A model generated the notes under the pieces. That model did no database searches, was not told where the DNA came from, and was given only the letters and a program-made list of their open reading frames with translations. The position numbers and the translations under genes are program-made. A stretch of DNA of 18,835 nt from DASQHY01 sp036390175 (lineage in GTDB: Bacteria; Acidobacteriota; Terriglobia; Acidiferrales; UBA7541): contig DASWCG010000400.1 in the NCBI GenBank assembly GCA_036390175.1, positions 1-18,835 on the forward strand, read 5' to 3'. Shown here one piece after another: positions 15,896 to 18,835 of the stretch (position 1 is the first letter of the stretch; every line of letters begins with the position of its first letter).

Positions 15896-15924
15896 TTGAC
15901 AACCGTTCTCCCGGCGCTGATACT
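15896..15924 (+). promoter_or_regulatory. Near-consensus sigma-70 promoter in the nrdJ upstream gap
   Basis: TTGACA (15896-15901), a 17-bp spacer, then GATACT (15919-15924). The -35 is perfect and the -10 matches 4 of 6 positions. It is 332 bases before the nrdJ start, leaving a long structured leader or a separate small RNA. The bases before it (15708-15895) hold nothing I can support. Confidence 0.65.
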
Positions 15925-15930
15925 TCGCTC

Positions 15931-16113
15931 CAGATTCGGGGGAACGTGGTAGCGCCAAGGCGGCCGAGTCGAGGACCAGGAGAGCCGGCCAAGAAACCAC
16001 GCTTCACGATCGGGCCTTAGCAAAAAGCCGAAAAGCTTCGACCGGGCCGTTGAGCGGTTTGACTGCCTGAACCGAGCGGGCCAAATTCGCCCGCCTCGTT
16101 TATTCGGCTTTTT
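15931..16113 (+). ncRNA. Candidate structured RNA (small RNA or nrdJ leader)
   Basis: Downstream of the promoter at 15896-15924 two nested structures appear. The first is closed by CGTGGT (15945-15950) pairing with ACCACG (15996-16001) and encloses GGCCG/CGGCC (15962-15966 with 15986-15990). The second is closed by an 11-bp perfect stem AAAAAGCCGAA/TTCGGCTTTTT (16022-16032 with 16103-16113) and encloses CGGTTT/GAACCG (16055-16060 with 16069-16074), competing with GCGGGC/GCCCGC (16076-16081 with 16089-16094). The last stem ends in five T residues and could terminate a transcript of roughly 180 nt. Alternatively it is a 5' leader of the B12-dependent nrdJ. No known class was recognised. Confidence 0.4.
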
Positions 16114-16255
16114 GAGCTTATCCACGGCGCCGCGTTCCTCTGCATCGAGTTGTCCCCTCTGGAGAATAGGGCACAGCGGCTCTCAGGCGCCCTCCTGGGA
16201 GTAAACTAGAGAGGTTCCCCGCGCCTGGGGGAGCCCGCGTGCGCGGAGGAACAGT

Positions 16256-18835
16256 ATGGCGACCGTGAGGTCTGCGTTGAGCGGGAAATCCAAGAACGAG
16301 GGCGCGCAGGTTCCGGGAATTGTCGCTGCTCCGGCCGAAGCCGGACGAAAGACGGGTCTCGAGTTCCCGCGGTTCTTCACCGAGGGAAAGGCTTCGCCGT
16401 TCGACGCGGTCGAATGGGAGCGGCGCACCGCGCAGATCAGCAACGAAAAAGGGCAGGTCATTTTCCGCCAGGAAGATGTGGACGTCCCCAAGAGTTGGTC
16501 GCAGACCGCCACCAACATCGTGGCCAGCAAGTATTTCCACGGCAAGCCCAACACCCACGAGCGCGAGACTTCGGTCCGGCAGCTCATCCGCCGCGTGGCG
16601 GACACCATCGTGCGCTGGGGAGAAGAGGGCGGCTACTTCGCCTCGGCGGAGTCGCGCAACGCGTTTCGCGACGAGCTGACTCACCTGCTCGTCGAACAGA
16701 AAATGGCGTTCAATTCCCCGGTGTGGTTCAACGTCGGCGTGCAGCCCAAGCCGCAGTGCTCGGCCTGCTTCATCAATTCGGTCCAGGACAACATGGATTC
16801 GATCATGAATCTGGCCAAGACCGAAGGGATGCTCTTCAAATGGGGTTCGGGCACAGGGACGAATTTCTCGAGCCTGCGCGGCAGCCACGAAGCGCTTTCC
16901 GGCGGCGGCATCGCTTCCGGTCCGGTGAGTTTTATGAAGGGCTTCGACGCGTTTGCCGGCGTCATCAAAAGCGGCGGGAAAACGCGGCGCGCCGCGAAAA
17001 TGGTGATCCTCAACGTGGACCACCCGGACATCTCCGAGTTCATCAACAGCAAGATGAAAGAGGAGCGCAAGGCTCATGTGCTGATCGAACAGGGCTACGA
17101 CTCTTCGATTGACGGCGAAGCCTACGGCTCCGTCTTTTTCCAGAACGCCAATCACTCCGTGCGGGTGAGTGACGAATTCATGCAGGCCGTCGAAGACGAC
17201 CGCGATTGGTGGACCCGCAACATCAACGACGGCCAGCCCGTGGAAAAATTCCGCGCGCGCGACCTCCTCCAGCGCATGGCCGATTCCGCCTGGCACTGCG
17301 GCGACCCCGGCATGCAGTACGACACCACTATCAATCACTGGCACACGTGCAAGGGCACCGCGCGCATCAACGCCTCGAACCCGTGCAGCGAGTACATGTT
17401 CCTCGACGATACGGCTTGCAACCTGGCCTCGCTGAACGTGATGAAGTTTCTCGGTTCGAACGGCCAGTTCGACGTGGAGGCCTTCCGCCACGCCGTGGAC
17501 GTCACCATCACGGCCCAGGAAATCCTGGTGGACAACGCCAGCTATCCCACCGAAAAGATTAAGCGCAATTCGCACGACTTCCGCCCGCTCGGCCTGGGCT
17601 ACGCCAATCTTGGCGCGCTGCTGATGTCACTGGCGCTGCCTTACGATTCCGAAGGTGGGCGCGATATGGCCGGCGCCGTCACCGCGCTGATGTGCGGCGA
17701 AGCCTACGCGCAATCGGCGCGCGCGGCCGAGCGGCTGGGCGCATTTCCGGGGTTCGCCGTCAACCGCGAGCCGATGCTCGACGTCATCCGCATGCACCGC
17801 GACTCGCTGCGGCCGATCAAGCCCGAAAACGTCCAGCCGGCTCTGCTGCTCGCCGCGCAGGAAGCCTGGGACTCCGCCCTTGCGCTTGGGGAAAAGCACG
17901 GCTACAGGAATTCTCAGGTCACCGTGCTGGCGCCCACCGGCACCATCGGCTTCATGATGGATTGCGACACCACCGGCATCGAGCCTGACCTGGCGCTGGT
18001 AAAACACAAAAAGCTCGTGGGGGGCGGGCTCATCAAGATTGTCAACAACACCGTGCCGCAAGCCTTGATGCACCTCGGCTATACGCCCGAAGAAACCAGC
18101 GAAATCGTCACGCACATCGACAAGACCGGAACGATTGAAGGCGCGCCGGGCCTCAAGCCCGAGCACCTGCCGGTGTTCGATTGCTCGCTTGCGCCTGCGG
18201 GCGGCGGACGTTCGATCTTCTGGCGCGGGCATCTGAAGATGATGGCCGCGGCGCAGCCGTTCCTTTCCGGCGCCATCAGCAAGACCATCAATATGCCCGA
18301 GGAATCCACGGTCGAAGACATCATGCAGGCGTATATTGAGTCGTGGAAACTGGGGCTGAAGGCCGTGGCCATCTACCGCGACAACAGCAAACGCTCCCAG
18401 CCGCTTTCCGCGGCCGGCGCGAAAAAAGAAGAATCCAAAGAAACTGTCCCCGCGGCGGTCCCCTCTGCCGAACAGCAAGAGCTTTTCCCGCGCCAGCGGC
18501 GTGAAAGGCTCCCCGACGAACGGCGCTCCATTACCCACAAATTCTCGCTCAGCGGCCACGATGGCTACATCACCGTCGGCATGTACGACGACGACCGCCC
18601 GGGCGAGGTGTTCATCAAGATGGCCCGGGAGGGTTCGACGCTTTCCGGCGTGATGGACGGACTGGCGCTCACGATCTCGATCGGCTTGCAGTATGGCGTC
18701 CCGCTCCGGGCGCTGGTGGACAAGCTCATCAACACGCGCTTCGAGCCTTCCGGCATCACCATGAACCCGGAGATCCGCTTCGCCAGCTCCGTGCTCGACT
18801 ACATCGCGCGCTGGCTCGGCGGGAAATTCATCTCC
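16256..18835 (+). CDS. nrdJ: Adenosylcobalamin-dependent (class II) ribonucleotide reductase, 3' end cut by window
   Basis: The frame is open for 860 codons from ATG 16256 to the last base, so the C-terminus is missing. GGAGGA lies five bases upstream of the ATG. The enzyme reduces ribonucleotides to deoxyribonucleotides using a thiyl radical generated from adenosylcobalamin, without oxygen dependence. After a low-complexity N-terminus (about residues 1-35) the class II core starts: FNSPVWFNVG, the redox cysteine region QCSACFIN (Cys168 and Cys171), WGSGTGTNFSSLRG, GGIASGPVSFMKGFDAFAGVIKSGGKTRRAAKMVIL, NASNPCSEY with thiyl-site Cys377, and LAPTGTIGFMMDCDTTGIEP. A charged, Ala/Glu-rich linker (about residues 720-760) leads to a C-terminal domain (HDGYITVGMYDDDRPGEVFIKMAREGSTLSG) seen in long NrdJ proteins. 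The shuttle cysteines at the C-terminus lie beyond the window. Confidence 0.95.
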   Translation, partial: MATVRSALSGKSKNEGAQVPGIVAAPAEAGRKTGLEFPRFFTEGKASPFDAVEWERRTAQISNEKGQVIFRQEDVDVPKSWSQTATNIVASKYFHGKPNTHERETSVRQLIRRVADTIVRWGEEGGYFASAESRNAFRDELTHLLVEQKMAFNSPVWFNVGVQPKPQCSACFINSVQDNMDSIMNLAKTEGMLFKWGSGTGTNFSSLRGSHEALSGGGIASGPVSFMKGFDAFAGVIKSGGKTRRAAKMVILNVDHPDISEFINSKMKEERKAHVLIEQGYDSSIDGEAYGSVFFQNANHSVRVSDEFMQAVEDDRDWWTRNINDGQPVEKFRARDLLQRMADSAWHCGDPGMQYDTTINHWHTCKGTARINASNPCSEYMFLDDTACNLASLNVMKFLGSNGQFDVEAFRHAVDVTITAQEILVDNASYPTEKIKRNSHDFRPLGLGYANLGALLMSLALPYDSEGGRDMAGAVTALMCGEAYAQSARAAERLGAFPGFAVNREPMLDVIRMHRDSLRPIKPENVQPALLLAAQEAWDSALALGEKHGYRNSQVTVLAPTGTIGFMMDCDTTGIEPDLALVKHKKLVGGGLIKIVNNTVPQALMHLGYTPEETSEIVTHIDKTGTIEGAPGLKPEHLPVFDCSLAPAGGGRSIFWRGHLKMMAAAQPFLSGAISKTINMPEESTVEDIMQAYIESWKLGLKAVAIYRDNSKRSQPLSAAGAKKEESKETVPAAVPSAEQQELFPRQRRERLPDERRSITHKFSLSGHDGYITVGMYDDDRPGEVFIKMAREGSTLSGVMDGLALTISIGLQYGVPLRALVDKLINTRFEPSGITMNPEIRFASSVLDYIARWLGGKFIS

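Noticed and set aside
15931..16113. Canonical cobalamin riboswitch or tRNA-Sec gene
   Set aside because: No B12-box GCCACTG block or GGGAA..GGTG pattern, and no TCA anticodon loop or GGTTCGA-type T loop, although some segments are reminiscent.
16118..16126. DnaA-box-like TTATCCACG upstream of nrdJ
   Set aside because: A single copy with one mismatch to TTATCCACA. The same sequence also occurs by chance inside the DinB-like gene (about 9529-9537), and there is no cluster of boxes.
16118..17575. 485-codon minus-strand ORF opposite nrdJ
   Set aside because: Antisense to a highly conserved NrdJ coding region; no family resemblance.

Overview
The window is GC-rich, densely coded bacterial chromosome, most likely from an Acidobacteriota member. 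This is inferred from gene content: secreted proteins of a type common in that phylum, tandem TonB C-terminal domains carrying a PxCxxCPxPQY motif, DinB-like secreted proteins, MglA, and a B12-dependent ribonucleotide reductase. There is no 16S gene or other decisive marker. No transposase, integrase or CRISPR array was seen.

Region 1 (1-3267, minus strand): two overlapping GT4 glycosyltransferases (one cut by the window edge), YvcK, and a TPR protein. Region 2 (3464-5944): the MglA polarity GTPase with an extended -10 promoter, converging on a secreted protein with two TonB C-terminal domains; then a STAS anti-sigma antagonist and tRNA-Arg(TCG). Region 3 (6111-10595): a small unknown protein, a two-domain thiosulfate sulfurtransferase with its terminator, a perfect consensus parS site, two secreted proteins of unknown function, and two tandem secreted DinB-like proteins. 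Region 4 (10771-13272): two adjacent MacB-type ABC permeases with no ATPase gene in the window.

Region 5 (13372-15707) is the most interesting part. It is a compact metal operon that looks mercury-related: a CsoR-family repressor with an inverted-repeat operator over its own ribosome binding site, a possible leader ORF, MerT, MerP, a stand-alone CopZ N-terminal-type Fe-S/Zn protein, a Cys-rich membrane protein, and a glutaredoxin. The first catalytic Cys codon of the glutaredoxin is an in-frame TGA. The reading frame continues with full glutaredoxin homology, and a strong hairpin with bacterial SECIS-like geometry starts two bases after the TGA. The best reading is a selenocysteine (UxxC) glutaredoxin inside a mer-like operon, which would place a mercury-binding selenol next to MerT and MerP. 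No MerA (mercuric reductase) or MerR is present in the window.

Region 6 (15708-18835): a 548-base gap with a near-consensus sigma-70 promoter and a highly structured segment (candidate small RNA or leader), followed by the adenosylcobalamin-dependent ribonucleotide reductase NrdJ, which runs off the window end.
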